Part shown: positions 33,401 through 43,989 of the stretch, piece by piece
Numbering within the stretch: the first letter of the stretch is position 1
How the letters are laid out: the number at the start of each line of letters is the position of its first letter
Assembly: GCA_025617745.1 (NCBI GenBank)
Contig: CM046863.1
Coordinates: forward strand, 1,798,001 to 1,862,000
Origin: Heliocidaris erythrogramma
Lineage: Eukaryota > Echinodermata > Echinoidea > Camarodonta > Echinometridae
Direction of reading: 5' to 3'
DNA length: 64,000 nt
Position numbers and translations under genes: made by a program
The notes under the pieces: generated by a model
Told to the model about the DNA's origin: nothing
Database searches by the model: none
Seen by the model: only the letters and a program-made list of their open reading frames with translations

Positions 33401-36400
33401 ATGGAGCAATTGAAACCTCCAGCAAACTTGGATTTGGAGGCCCGGAATCTTCCTCAAGTATGGAAGCTTTGGAGAGAGGAATTTGAACTGTATACAGAGC
33501 TATCGGTTACAGGTGATGAACAGAAAAAGGTAAAACTTTTTCTTTACTTAGTAGGGTCTAAAGGAAGGGAGCTATACAAGACCCTAAAATTGGAGCCCAC
33601 CCCTAGTGCTGTAGCGTCTCCAGCGGCACCTGAAGTGACCTTGAAGGCAGTATTGGATGCTTTTGAGAAGCACTGCAATCCACCAAAGAATGAAACTGTG
33701 GACAGGTACAGATTTTTCACGCGCCAACAGGCTGGTGGTGAAACACTGGAGCAGTACATGACAAATCTGAAGTTGCTAGCAGCCAATTGCAACTTCAATG
33801 AACTCCATGATTCACTGATACGAGACCGAATAATTTGCGGCATCCAGGATGATGGACTGAGAGCAAGGTTATTGCGTGAATCTGAGCTAACGCTAGATAA
33901 ATGTCTCCAGATTTGCAGAGCAGCAGAATTGTCGAAGGAGAGAATGACCGTTTTCGACAAAGCTCAGTCCCAAGACGTGCATTCAGTTCAGAGGTCTAAA
34001 CCAAAGCAGGGTTCAAAGAAAACTGTCCGGCAGTGCAAGTTCTGTGGGAAGTCTCATGTTCTAGACAAGAATAAGTGTCCTGCTTATGGAAAGAAATGCA
34101 ACAAATGCCAGAAGGAGAATCATTTTGCAAGTGTTTGCAAAGCGTCAAAGGACAAACCAGAAAATAATGTTGGCAAACGTGACAAAAATGCAGTGCATAC
34201 TGTCAAAGAAGAAGAAGATGACGATGTTCAGGATTTCTTTGTGGATGTAATCAAGTCATCTGAGGGATCAGGAGACTGGTTCATAGACCTGAAAGTTGCC
34301 TCAAACAAAGTCAGATTCAAGCTAGACTCAGGCTCCCAGTGCAACGTGATACCAGCAGTGGTACAACAGAAGCTAAAATCTCCATTGGAGAAGTCACATT
34401 CAAGATTGGTGGTGTATTCAGAGCACAAAATGCACCCAGTGGGCAAGACCAATCTCATGTGCGAACATAAAAATAGGTTTTATAACCTAGAGTGTCAGGT
34501 TGTAGATCGACATGTGCAACCAATATTGGGACTTCCATCCTGTAAACAACTGGGATTGATCAAGAGGGTCTATGCAGTAGGCGTACAGGAGACTTGTGAT
34601 GTCAAAGAGAAATATGCAGACCTATTTCAGGGACTAGGTTGCATGCCAGGGACACATAAGATTAATGTCAGAGATGCAGTGCCGAAAGTTCATGCTCCTC
34701 GACGGCTACCAGTTGCACTGAGGGAGAAGGTGAGAAATGAGCTGAAGAGGATGGAAGACCTCAATGTCATAGAAAGAGTGACAAAACCAACAGCTTGGGT
34801 GAACAGCATGGTCACTGTAGCGAAAAAGAACAGTGACAGAGTCAGAATCTGCCTCGACCCCAAGGAACTGAATCAAGCCATTGAGAGGGAACACTATCCC
34901 ATGAGAACCATCGAGGAGGTTGTATCGGGTATCCCCAATGCCAAGGTGTTCAGTACTCTTGATGCAAACTGTGGGTACTGGCAGTTAAGTCTGGACAAAG
35001 CGAGCTCTGATCTGTGTACCTTCAACACGCCATTTGGAAGGTATAAGTATACCAGAATGCCTTTTGGTATCAACTCGGCTCCAGAAATCTTTCAAAGAAC
35101 AATGTCACAAATGTTGGAAGATCTTGATGTTGTGATGGACGACATACTGATTTGGGGAACGACAAGGCAAGAACATGATGAACGCCTAGAAGCTGTGTTC
35201 AAGAGGCTGCAGGAGAACAATGTCAGACTGAATGAAAGCAAGTGCAAAATTGCAGTAGACGAAGTGAAGTATATTGGTCACTTGCTGACTGCTGATGGTC
35301 TGAAACCTGACATGATGAAAGTGGAAGCAGTGAAAAACATGAAACAGCCTACCAACAAGAAAGAACTTCAGAGGTATCTAGGAATGATCAACTATCTAGG
35401 AAAGTTTCTTCCTAACTTGTCAGAAGTGACTGCACCTCTGAGAAAGCTCTTGGTAAAGGAGAATGACTGGCAGTGGCATCAAGAGCAAACAGCAGCTTTT
35501 GAGAAATTGCAGAAAATGGCAACAGAAGCTCCCATACTGCAATACTATGATGTGAATCTGCCAGTAGTAGTGAGTGTAGATGCATCGCAGAACGGCATAG
35601 GGGCAGTACTCCTTCAGAACGAGAAGCCAGTCGCCTATGCATCCAAGGCTTTCACCGAATGTGAGAAACGCTATGCTCAAATTGAGAAAGAACTAGCAGC
35701 AGTGGTGTATGGAGTACAGAAATTCCACCAGTATGTGTTCATGAGAAAATTTGTGATCGAGTCTGATCACAAACCACTGGAGTCAATCATGCAGAAGCCT
35801 CTTGCAGATACCCCACCACGTCTACAACGAATGCTGCTGAAACTGCAGAAATATGATTGTACATTGCAGTACAAGAGAGGCACAGAGATGTACATCGCTG
35901 ATGCTCTTAGCAGAGATTTCATTCCTGAGAGTGAAGATGATGAGGAGAGCCAAGACATAGCAGTATGCATGGTAGACTATCTTCCATTGTCTCCAGCTAG
36001 ACTAGATGAGTTGCAGAAAGAAACTCTAGCAGACCCTATGCTTTGTAAGCTGATGGAAAGAGTCAAAGAAGGCTGGCCTGAGAGACGTCAGGATGTAGAC
36101 GCAGACATCAGACAGTACTGGCAGTACAAAGATGAGATTACTACTGAATGTGACCTGCTCTTCAAAATGCAGAAAGTGATCATTCCTAGTAAAATGAGGA
36201 AACTGATGCTAATAAAACTCCATCAGAGCCACCAAGGAGTAGAAAAGACCAAGAGACTGGCAAGAGATGTGCTGTTCTGGCCAGGGATGAATGCTGCAAT
36301 TGCAGAGACAGTTGAAAGATGTGATATCTGCAGCACACACAGAGCCAGTAACCAGAAAGAGCCTATGCATGGTCATGATTTACCTGACAGACCATGGCAA

Positions 36401-37282
36401 AAAGTTGGAAGTGATCTGTTTGAGTTTGCCGGGTCTACTTACCTTATCTTGGTAGACTATTATTCCAACTACTTTGAAATCAACAAGCTGGCAAGTACTT
36501 CAAGCAGAGCTGTGATCGCAATATGCAAGCAGCAGTTTGCACGACATGGCATTCCTGAAGAGATGATATCAGACAATGGCCCTCAGTATGCCAGTGCAGA
36601 ATTCCACCAGTTCTGTGTCGAATATGGATTGACACACACAACATCTTCTCCAAGATACCCGCAGTCCAACGGGAAAGCAGAAAAGGCTGTGCAGATAGCT
36701 AAGAACCTCTTGAGGAAGTCAGCAGAAGAGGGTGAAGATGTTCATCTAGCTCTTCTGGCCTACAGAAATACGCCAGGAGACAGGCTGCCATCGCCTGCAC
36801 AGATGCTGATGGGCAGAAGGACCAACACCACGCTTCCCACTTCGAGCAGACTACTTGGACCACGACCTGTGCGTCAAGAGCTCCTGCTGGAGAGAAAGAA
36901 AGAATTGCAACAACGACAAAAGCAGTTCTACGACAAAGGTTCCAAAGATCTGTCAACCTTGCAACCTGGCGAGAGTGTCTCGTACCAAGACGGTAAGGTG
37001 TGGAAACCAGCAGTCGTCATCGAGAAAGACAAGTCCCCTCGTTCGTACATCATTGAAGGGGAAGGAGGAAATCGCTATCGACGAAATAGACGTCATCTTC
37101 AGAAGCGACCAGAGCGTAAACAAGGTCTATACGTCGATGACTACGAGGACAGCGGGATTTCGACAAATGCAACCAACAACGCGCCATCGCAAGGAAATCC
37201 TAGCGTGAGCAAACCATCGCATGAGCGTGAACGCCGCTATCCTCTGAGAGCACGAAGATGCCCTGTTAGGTTAGAGTTGTAA
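33401..37282 (+). CDS. Gypsy Gag-Pol polyprotein
   Basis: This 1293-residue frame starts at the first ATG (33401). The order is Gag; a Cys/His zinc-binding cluster (212-245, CKFCGKSH, CNKCQKENHFASVC); protease with DSG at 309-311 (LDSGSQCNV); reverse transcriptase with VMDD at 578-581 in place of the usual YxDD; RNase H beginning near Asp727 (SVDASQNGIGAVLLQ); and integrase with His941, His944, Cys974, Cys977 and a D1005-D1058-E1094 triad of D,D35E type. The C-terminal tail carries a chromatin- or DNA-binding region. This order is Ty3/Gypsy, close to the mag-like group. All key residues are present, so it may be active. VMDD is seen in some relatives and need not be a defect. Confidence 0.95.
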   Translation: MEQLKPPANLDLEARNLPQVWKLWREEFELYTELSVTGDEQKKVKLFLYLVGSKGRELYKTLKLEPTPSAVASPAAPEVTLKAVLDAFEKHCNPPKNETVDRYRFFTRQQAGGETLEQYMTNLKLLAANCNFNELHDSLIRDRIICGIQDDGLRARLLRESELTLDKCLQICRAAELSKERMTVFDKAQSQDVHSVQRSKPKQGSKKTVRQCKFCGKSHVLDKNKCPAYGKKCNKCQKENHFASVCKASKDKPENNVGKRDKNAVHTVKEEEDDDVQDFFVDVIKSSEGSGDWFIDLKVASNKVRFKLDSGSQCNVIPAVVQQKLKSPLEKSHSRLVVYSEHKMHPVGKTNLMCEHKNRFYNLECQVVDRHVQPILGLPSCKQLGLIKRVYAVGVQETCDVKEKYADLFQGLGCMPGTHKINVRDAVPKVHAPRRLPVALREKVRNELKRMEDLNVIERVTKPTAWVNSMVTVAKKNSDRVRICLDPKELNQAIEREHYPMRTIEEVVSGIPNAKVFSTLDANCGYWQLSLDKASSDLCTFNTPFGRYKYTRMPFGINSAPEIFQRTMSQMLEDLDVVMDDILIWGTTRQEHDERLEAVFKRLQENNVRLNESKCKIAVDEVKYIGHLLTADGLKPDMMKVEAVKNMKQPTNKKELQRYLGMINYLGKFLPNLSEVTAPLRKLLVKENDWQWHQEQTAAFEKLQKMATEAPILQYYDVNLPVVVSVDASQNGIGAVLLQNEKPVAYASKAFTECEKRYAQIEKELAAVVYGVQKFHQYVFMRKFVIESDHKPLESIMQKPLADTPPRLQRMLLKLQKYDCTLQYKRGTEMYIADALSRDFIPESEDDEESQDIAVCMVDYLPLSPARLDELQKETLADPMLCKLMERVKEGWPERRQDVDADIRQYWQYKDEITTECDLLFKMQKVIIPSKMRKLMLIKLHQSHQGVEKTKRLARDVLFWPGMNAAIAETVERCDICSTHRASNQKEPMHGHDLPDRPWQKVGSDLFEFAGSTYLILVDYYSNYFEINKLASTSSRAVIAICKQQFARHGIPEEMISDNGPQYASAEFHQFCVEYGLTHTTSSPRYPQSNGKAEKAVQIAKNLLRKSAEEGEDVHLALLAYRNTPGDRLPSPAQMLMGRRTNTTLPTSSRLLGPRPVRQELLLERKKELQQRQKQFYDKGSKDLSTLQPGESVSYQDGKVWKPAVVIEKDKSPRSYIIEGEGGNRYRRNRRHLQKRPERKQGLYVDDYEDSGISTNATNNAPSQGNPSVSKPSHERERRYPLRARRCPVRLEL

Positions 37283-37836
37283 ATAGTAACTGTACAAATA
37301 TACAGGGGCAGAATAAACCCCTTTTGTACAGTTTAGAGTGTTGGGTAGTCCACCCCTTCACTCATGTTAGTTATAGTTTAGACAAGTATTGCATGTTGTG
37401 TTATAAATAATTGGTTTAGTTTTGTATGAGAGTAAACGTTGGAAAACTGTGCTATCTCAGAGGCAGAATAATCCTCTAGTGCAGTTAGAGTAACTGATAG
37501 TCCACTCAGTTACTCATTTACATACATATGCTAAGTGTTGTGTATTAAGTGTTATATTAAGTTGATTTAGAAATAATTATTACTCAAGCGATGTTGACCA
37601 AGCATTGAATTGAAAAGCGATCAAGAAAGTTCACTACAGCAGCAAGCAAGTTTGAACACTGAAGAACCTGGACTGAAAGGAAACACTATAACCACACCAC
37701 AAATTTTGGACTGAACTGGAACTTTAATTTTAGGTTCATTATCATATAAATCTGGAAATATGTTGTTCTGGATTTGATACCTAAACATGATATATGTACC
37801 GGGTACTATAATTGCATTTCTTCATGAAAAGGGGGA
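37283..37836 (+). other. Gypsy 3' untranslated region and polypurine tract
   Basis: Non-coding, ending in AAAAGGGGGA (37827-37836) just before the LTR. Two similar stretches (near 37299-37340 and 37458-37510, sharing GGCAGAATAA and AGTCCAC) form an imperfect direct repeat. Confidence 0.75.
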
Positions 37837-38027
37837 TGTAATGATATAACTCAGCTGAGTCTGTGTTAGGAAAGTTAATAGCGCCACCTAGTGGTGATGC
37901 GATATATGAGAGATACGACTTCATACGATGTTCATGTATCCAGAGGCAGCGTCATGTTGTCATGCCTGTTAAATGTGAGTCAAACATAGTTATAAAGCTT
38001 ACAACACGATATGTCAAGCTTATTACA
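37837..38027 (+). repeat. 3' LTR of the Gypsy element
   Basis: Identical by eye to 33045-33235, including the CTCF-like core at 37881-37894. Confidence 0.93.
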
Positions 38028-38741
38028 ACGAGCGTCTGTTGAAGTTATGGCAAATTATATAGGGCTCTCTCTGTCGCTCTCAGGTTATTACCAAATATTT
38101 TGTTATTACACGTATTATTAATATGATAAGAGGTTATTTATGACGCATTCATGAATTAACTATTGTTATTTTTGTTGTATGTATATGATCACACATTATA
38201 AATCTGGTAAACTTGATGTTATTTTCTGAACAAAAACAATGTCATATTATCTTTTCCGTGTTTATTAAATGCATTCATTCAGTCTCCCATGTTTTATGAA
38301 GGCTTCAATAGGCCTATATTCGTAGTGAAATGGAAAAACAAAGATAATACAAACACTATCATTTTCATGTTTGTTTGTAACTTAATATAATATATAAGTT
38401 AAGATAAGTCAAATCACTCTCAGCGCCAGGATGTTTTTCAGGGAGTTGACACTATAAACATAAAAAAATATTATACAATTACAAATTTGTGATAAATTTT
38501 ATATATGAATGAATAAGTATCATTATATCAACATGAATTAAGCCATTTGTTGTTTTTATCATGGACATTAGCATCATCTTTATCATCTTTATCATCTTCT
38601 ATTTAAATTTCTTTAACAAGAAAAGAAAAATCAAACAAACAAAAAAGTGATGGTGAACTTCAACTATCGAAGCTAATGAAAACCACCATCTATGAAATAT
38701 CAAAGAAAGAAAATATATGAAGAAATAAATAGTTTAAAGAG
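38028..38741. other. Left-arm segment absent from right arm, continued
   Basis: AT-rich and non-coding. It is the second half of the stretch missing from the right arm. Confidence 0.6.
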
Positions 38742-40488
38742 TGAAAGGCTAGAGGAAAACACCGAAACTGTTTTATCTTCAAAAGGAAAGAAAAAAAAAG
38801 AAATTCATCTACATGTACCTGGATATATATCTTGACATTCATCATTATCCCCTTGTATTTATTCATGTATTTATTGTCTAGTTATTCAAGAAATTTTAGT
38901 TTTCATTATAAGAGGACCATGGGGGGGGGGGGGGGATGGAATAACTTGTTGGCGGATGCATGCAGGGCCTAGGAGGTACGTGCCCCCCGCACCCCTGCAA
39001 ACCTTTTCCCCTTCCTTCAATTTATTTCACTTAATTTCTTTTTCTTTTACTACTTATCAACATAAAAAGCTTTGAAAATATTGTTGACCTATTTTATTAT
39101 TTATTCATTTTCATATCCCTTCTTTCTATCTTTATTTTTCATTGTGTGGGGGAATAAAAGAAAGAAAGGGAAAAGGAAAAAAAATAGGGGAGGAAACTTT
39201 AAAATATAAAACATATGAATGAATATTATTTAATTTTTTTTTTTCAAAAATTAAGTCTCATTATGCTTGCCACTACTTCATTTTGTATACCCTTATGGTT
39301 ATTGGTTAAAAAATAATATTAGATACACCCTGCTTGTGGCCGAATGGAATATGGAACCAGAACGTAGATATTTCCCGTATTCCGTGAGAACAAGCAGGGT
39401 GCAACGATTTTATCCCTTAAAGTGTACACATATAATTTATTGGTCAAGAATACTTAATTATCTCTCAGACAAATTGACCAATCAGATTACATATAATAAT
39501 AATAATCGTATTAAAATATATATGAATCGATCAGTTTCCGATTGTCTTGGCCCCTATCGATAATCACAACTTGTTCTTTGATGATTTCGTGATTTTTAGG
39601 TCCTGAAATAATATTTTCTGGTCAATTTCTGATTGAAAATTACTGAAATAAGCCCTAGCAATCTTGAAAGTGCCTCTTTATTATCTCTTGGCTGCTCTGG
39701 GATTTGTTTTCGCCTGTTGGCTACTGTTGGCTGTTGTTGGCGGTTGTTGGCTGTTGTTGGCTGTATTGCTATACGCTTTTCTGTGTATATTGAGTCGAGC
39801 GCGCTAGTGTTTTGTGTTGCATGCTGAGATATTCGAGACGAAAAAAACAAATGTAAGTATCTTTCATAAATGATGAGTTAGAATTTGTACGGTTGTGTTG
39901 ATTTAATTTTTACATAGTTTTAACTGTACAATTATCGAAATTATTATAGTGTTAGATATAATGGACTCCAGAGGCAGAGCACTCGAACAAAGTATAGGTA
40001 TGCCCGTGCGTGGAAATTGGTCAGGTTAGTCCCATATGTTGTGATTTGTGTAGTCTGTATGAATCACAATATGTGGGACAGGCAAATCCAATGCCAATGG
40101 CCTGGGCCTAACACTAACAGTAACAAAGAGACCACTCGAGACTTCATGTGCACAAATGAGTGACCGTTTTCATGCAGTGGTGGCTCTCTAGTCTGCTTTG
40201 AAATTCAGCCTTTTATAAAAAAATTCTGAAATATTGATTTCATGTGGATAGTAAGTTAAGACTAAATCAATGATTTAAACTAAAGTTAGGGTGTCTGAAC
40301 ACACAGAGAAAGTGTCAGCACGAAATCTTGCCAAATTCATGGAAAAAAATGGTCAACTTTTTCTGAAAGTTCATCGCGTAATCACAATATGATCTGAATT
40401 AATTTTTTACATCATATTTGTTATGTGTGAAAAGAGAAATTTCTGGGCATCTTAAAATGATTTAAGCACGCTAAGATATTTTCACCAA
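38742..40488. repeat. Foldback left arm, inner part
   Basis: The complement of 42014-43352 and 47375-47725. Mirrored landmarks include a GTTGGCTGTTGTTGG repeat (39715-39765 and 42615-42665) and the poly-G at 38925. It is non-coding, and short frames occur in mirrored pairs. Confidence 0.88.
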
Positions 40489-42013
40489 AAATTCATGATA
40501 TTGCCTCCATCCACCCTTGGCTTGGGCATGTTGGGGCCCTTGCGGCCTAGGGCCAGGCCTAGCTGTAGCACACACGGAATGCTATATATGGGGCTCTATT
40601 TAACGAACTTTGCAATCACGAAACAAAAATGGCTATTTCTTTTCTTTTTATCCCATTTATGATTTTTTAGACGTATCATTTTGTTCATATCATTGTAAAA
40701 TTTTGTTACCTTGGATTTTCGCTCTAAATACTGCCGTCTTCATGAAAAACCTCTCTTCTCGATGCAAGTCACTGTCTGGGGACGGTTCGTGAAATCGACA
40801 AAATGCCTAGCAGCGTGCACATCGCTTTGCAGGTGCGTTTTCACGATCCGTCCTGCCTTAGACGGGACAGATCGTGAAAACGGACTTCCTCAATTGTCAG
40901 GAACCTTACACGTTTCGTGATGTCACGTATGACGTAACTAGACAATCTCAGACTCTGAAATTTTGAGAAAATGTAGGCATTGTGATACCTAGTTAAAATA
41001 TCGATAAAAATCATTTTATGAATTTGCATCGATTTTTGCCTCTTGGGACACTTCGTAAAAACGGTGACGATAATGGTTGCATATATTTGGCCAATTTAAA
41101 ATGGCAAATCTGCTATTTATGTGGTCATAGCAGGCCCGCAAACTTGCCGCTCAGACTAAATTAGCGCTCAACGTATACATTTTAAGTCCGTCCTTGGATT
41201 ATAATATGCAATATATATAGGAGAGGACTGGTCAGTTTAGCATGACTGGTAACTTCATTTTCCCCTCATTGCAAAAGCATTGCTCGACGGCAAATCAACA
41301 AATATTGTTAAGTAAACATCTGCATTTATGACAATGATGAATGTTAACCCTAAATAGTGCATATATAATGCTCGTAAATAGCGATCCGCCATTCTCTGTC
41401 ACTATTCTCCAGGTTTGCCCCAAATTGTATTATAACGCCGGACACAGTCACTCATATCAAGAAAACTGGCTTCTGAGTTTGGAATCCTTATTGGAATTTA
41501 TCTTAAAATTATATGTATAACTTTAGTAGGGTGTCTGGAGAAAAAAATTATTTTGCTTCTCGATCAATAATATCAAAATTTCTTTCTGAAAATGGAAACT
41601 ATTCACCTTCAAACTATCCTTTAAATAAGATTTTTTTTTTAAATTGAAAAAATTACCGTGAAATATAAGAAAGTATGCGGACGATTTTTCAGATTTTCTG
41701 TGTCATAGGCTATATAGTTAAGAAATAGTACACACAGAAGTTCATATTTTCGTATTCGATGAGATGATACGACTTTATATTTCATGAAACTTATAACGTG
41801 CTTGAAGTGACAGATACATGTAGGAAATTTAATGCTCTTTCCAATGATGGGTATTTTTCCTAGATTTGAAAATCAGATCATGTAGTAAAATTGTGACAAA
41901 GTGACAAAATTATGAGAAAACGGGTATATTCGGTTTCCCATAGGAAATGCATGGGGAAATGGCAATGTAAATGCACACAATATTGAAGGGTTTGCCAGAT
42001 TTTTCGTAACTTT
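40489..42013. other. Foldback spacer
   Basis: Unique sequence between the arms, with no gene recognised. It contains a strong hairpin, CGTTTTCACGATC (40836-40848) with GATCGTGAAAACG (40870-40882). Confidence 0.6.
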
Positions 42014-43352
42014 ATTTTTGGTGAAAATATCTTAGCGTGCTTAAATCATTTTAAGATGCCCAGAAATTTCTCTTTTCACACATAACAAATATGATGTAAA
42101 AATTAATTCAGATCATATTGTGATTACGCGATGAACTTGCAGAAAAAGTTGACCATTTTTTCCATGAATTTGGCAAGATTTCGTGCTGACACTTTCTCTG
42201 TGTGTTCAGACACCCTGACTTTAAATCATTGATTTAGTCTTAACTTACTATCCACATGAAATCAATATTTCAGAATTTTTTTATAAAAGGCTGAATTTCA
42301 AAGCAGATTGGAGAGCCACCACTGCATGAAAACGGTCACCCATTTGTGCACATGAAGTCTCGAGTGGTCTCTTTGTTACTGTTAGTGTTAGGCCATTGGC
42401 ATTGGATTTGCCTGTCCCACATATTGTGATTCATACAGACTACACAAATCACAACATATGGGACTAACCTGACCAATTTCCACGCACGGGCATACCTATA
42501 CTTTGTTCGAGTGCTCTGCCTCTGGAGTCAATTATATCTAACACTATAATAATTTCGATAATTGTACAGTTAAAACTATGTAAAAATTAAATCAACACAA
42601 CCCTACAAATTGCCAATACAGCCAACAACAGCCAACAACCGCCAACAACAGCCAACAGTAGCCAACAGCCGAAAACAAATCCCAGAGCAGCCAAGAGATA
42701 ATAAAGAGGCACTTTCAAGATTGCTAGGGCTTATTTCAGTAATTTTCAATCAGAAATTGACCAGAAAATATTATTTCAGGACCTAAAAATCACGAAATCA
42801 TCAAAGAACAAGTTTTGATTATCGATAGGGGCCAAGACAATCGGAAACTGATCGATTCATATATATTTTAATACGATTATTATTATTATATGTAATCTGA
42901 TTGGTCAATTTGTCTGAGAGATAATTAAGTATTCTTGACCAATAAATTATATGTGTACACTTTAAGGGATAAAATCGTTGCACCCTGCTTGTTCTCACGG
43001 AATACGGGAAATATCTACGTTCTGGTTCCATATTCCATTCGGCCACAAGCAGGGTGTATCTAATATTATTTTTTTAACCAATAACCATAAGGGTATACAA
43101 AATGAAGTAGTGGCAAGCATAATGAGACTTAATTTTTGAAAAAAAAAATAATAGTATTCATTCATATGTTTTATATTTTAAAGTTTCCTCCCCTTTTTTT
43201 TTCCTTTTCCTTTTCTTTTTTTTATTCCCCCCCCCTTTTTTTTTTGGGGGGGGGGGGAGGGGTGAGGGCGGTGAAGGGGTCCGTACTGTAAAAGCCCCTC
43301 ACCCTAACACACAATGGAAAATAAAGATAGAAAGATAAAATAGGTCAACAAT
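42014..43352. repeat. Foldback right arm, inner part
   Basis: Inverted copy of the left arm, with a local expansion of about 75 bp (43230-43305, poly-C/T/G). It is cut at 43352 by a LINE and resumes at about 47375. Confidence 0.85.
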
Positions 43353-43989
43353 GGGAGACATTATCGTGAAAGCAGTGGAGGCAGCTGTACGGGCTGCCAT
43401 TCCAGCCATGGTGAAGGCAGTCAAGGACGTTTGCCTTAGTGGTATGAAGGAGGAGATTAATCCCCACCTTCTCCGCATGCAGTACCGCACAGATGAAATT
43501 GAACAACATACCAGGCGGGAAAACCTCCGGATTAGTGGCCTGCAAGAGTCTGATGGAGAGGAAACAGAGGAGCAGCTAATTGTTAAAATATGCTGTGTGG
43601 CTGAGAAGGCTGGTGTGGAGATGGAGTCTAGAGATCTATCAGCATGTCATCGGCTTGGGAAGAAAGCTGATGGCAAGGTACGGCAGACCATTGTGAGATT
43701 TGCAGTGAGGAGAAAGAGAGATCAACTGTACAGCTCTCGTTTTAATCTGAAAGGAAAAGAAGGGTGTAGGCATGTCTATGTCAATGAAGACCTCACCACC
43801 ATGAGATACTCTGTCCTCATGAGAGCTAAAGAATCTCCCTTGGTGAAAAGTGTTTCTACAAGAAATGGAAACATTGTGTGCAAAATGACAAACGACGAAA
43901 TAAAGTCAATCTCATCACCAGATGGCCTGTTTGATGTCGGTGTTGACAACATTGAGTACGACAAGTTTAAGCTTCATCTCTTGAAATAA
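43351..43989 (+). CDS. LINE ORF1 (RNA-binding, 5' truncated)
   Basis: The frame is 212 codons. The motif TRRENLRISGLQE is typical of the RRM-like core of LINE ORF1 proteins, followed by HRLGKK and TIVRFAVRRKRDQLY. This domain acts as a nucleic-acid chaperone in such elements. The region before it is short for the family, where a coiled coil is usual. The A and T of the ATG belong to the arm sequence and only the G to the LINE, so the start codon was created by the insertion junction. It ends 49 bases before ORF2. Confidence 0.8.
   Translation: MGDIIVKAVEAAVRAAIPAMVKAVKDVCLSGMKEEINPHLLRMQYRTDEIEQHTRRENLRISGLQESDGEETEEQLIVKICCVAEKAGVEMESRDLSACHRLGKKADGKVRQTIVRFAVRRKRDQLYSSRFNLKGKEGCRHVYVNEDLTTMRYSVLMRAKESPLVKSVSTRNGNIVCKMTNDEIKSISSPDGLFDVGVDNIEYDKFKLHLLK

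Larger units (their letters stand above)
33045..38027 (+). mobile_element. Intact Ty3/Gypsy LTR retrotransposon
   Basis: The two 191-bp LTRs (33045-33235 and 37837-38027) look identical, start with TG and end with CA. A putative primer-binding site TGGTGTCAGGAGTG follows the 5' LTR directly, and the purine tract AAAAGGGGGA precedes the 3' LTR. The flanks AGGAG and ACGAG are an imperfect 5-bp duplication. One open frame carries all Gag-Pol domains and there is no env. The copy appears very young. Confidence 0.95.

Noticed and set aside
33045-38027. Endogenous retrovirus
   Set aside because: No envelope frame; domain order and integrase type fit a Ty3/Gypsy retrotransposon.
40489-42013. Transposase gene in the foldback spacer
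   Set aside because: No frame beyond about 70 codons and no catalytic motif.
39267-43046. Two identical small proteins at 39.27-39.56 and 42.82-43.05 kb
   Set aside because: They are mirror images in the two foldback arms and have no domain.
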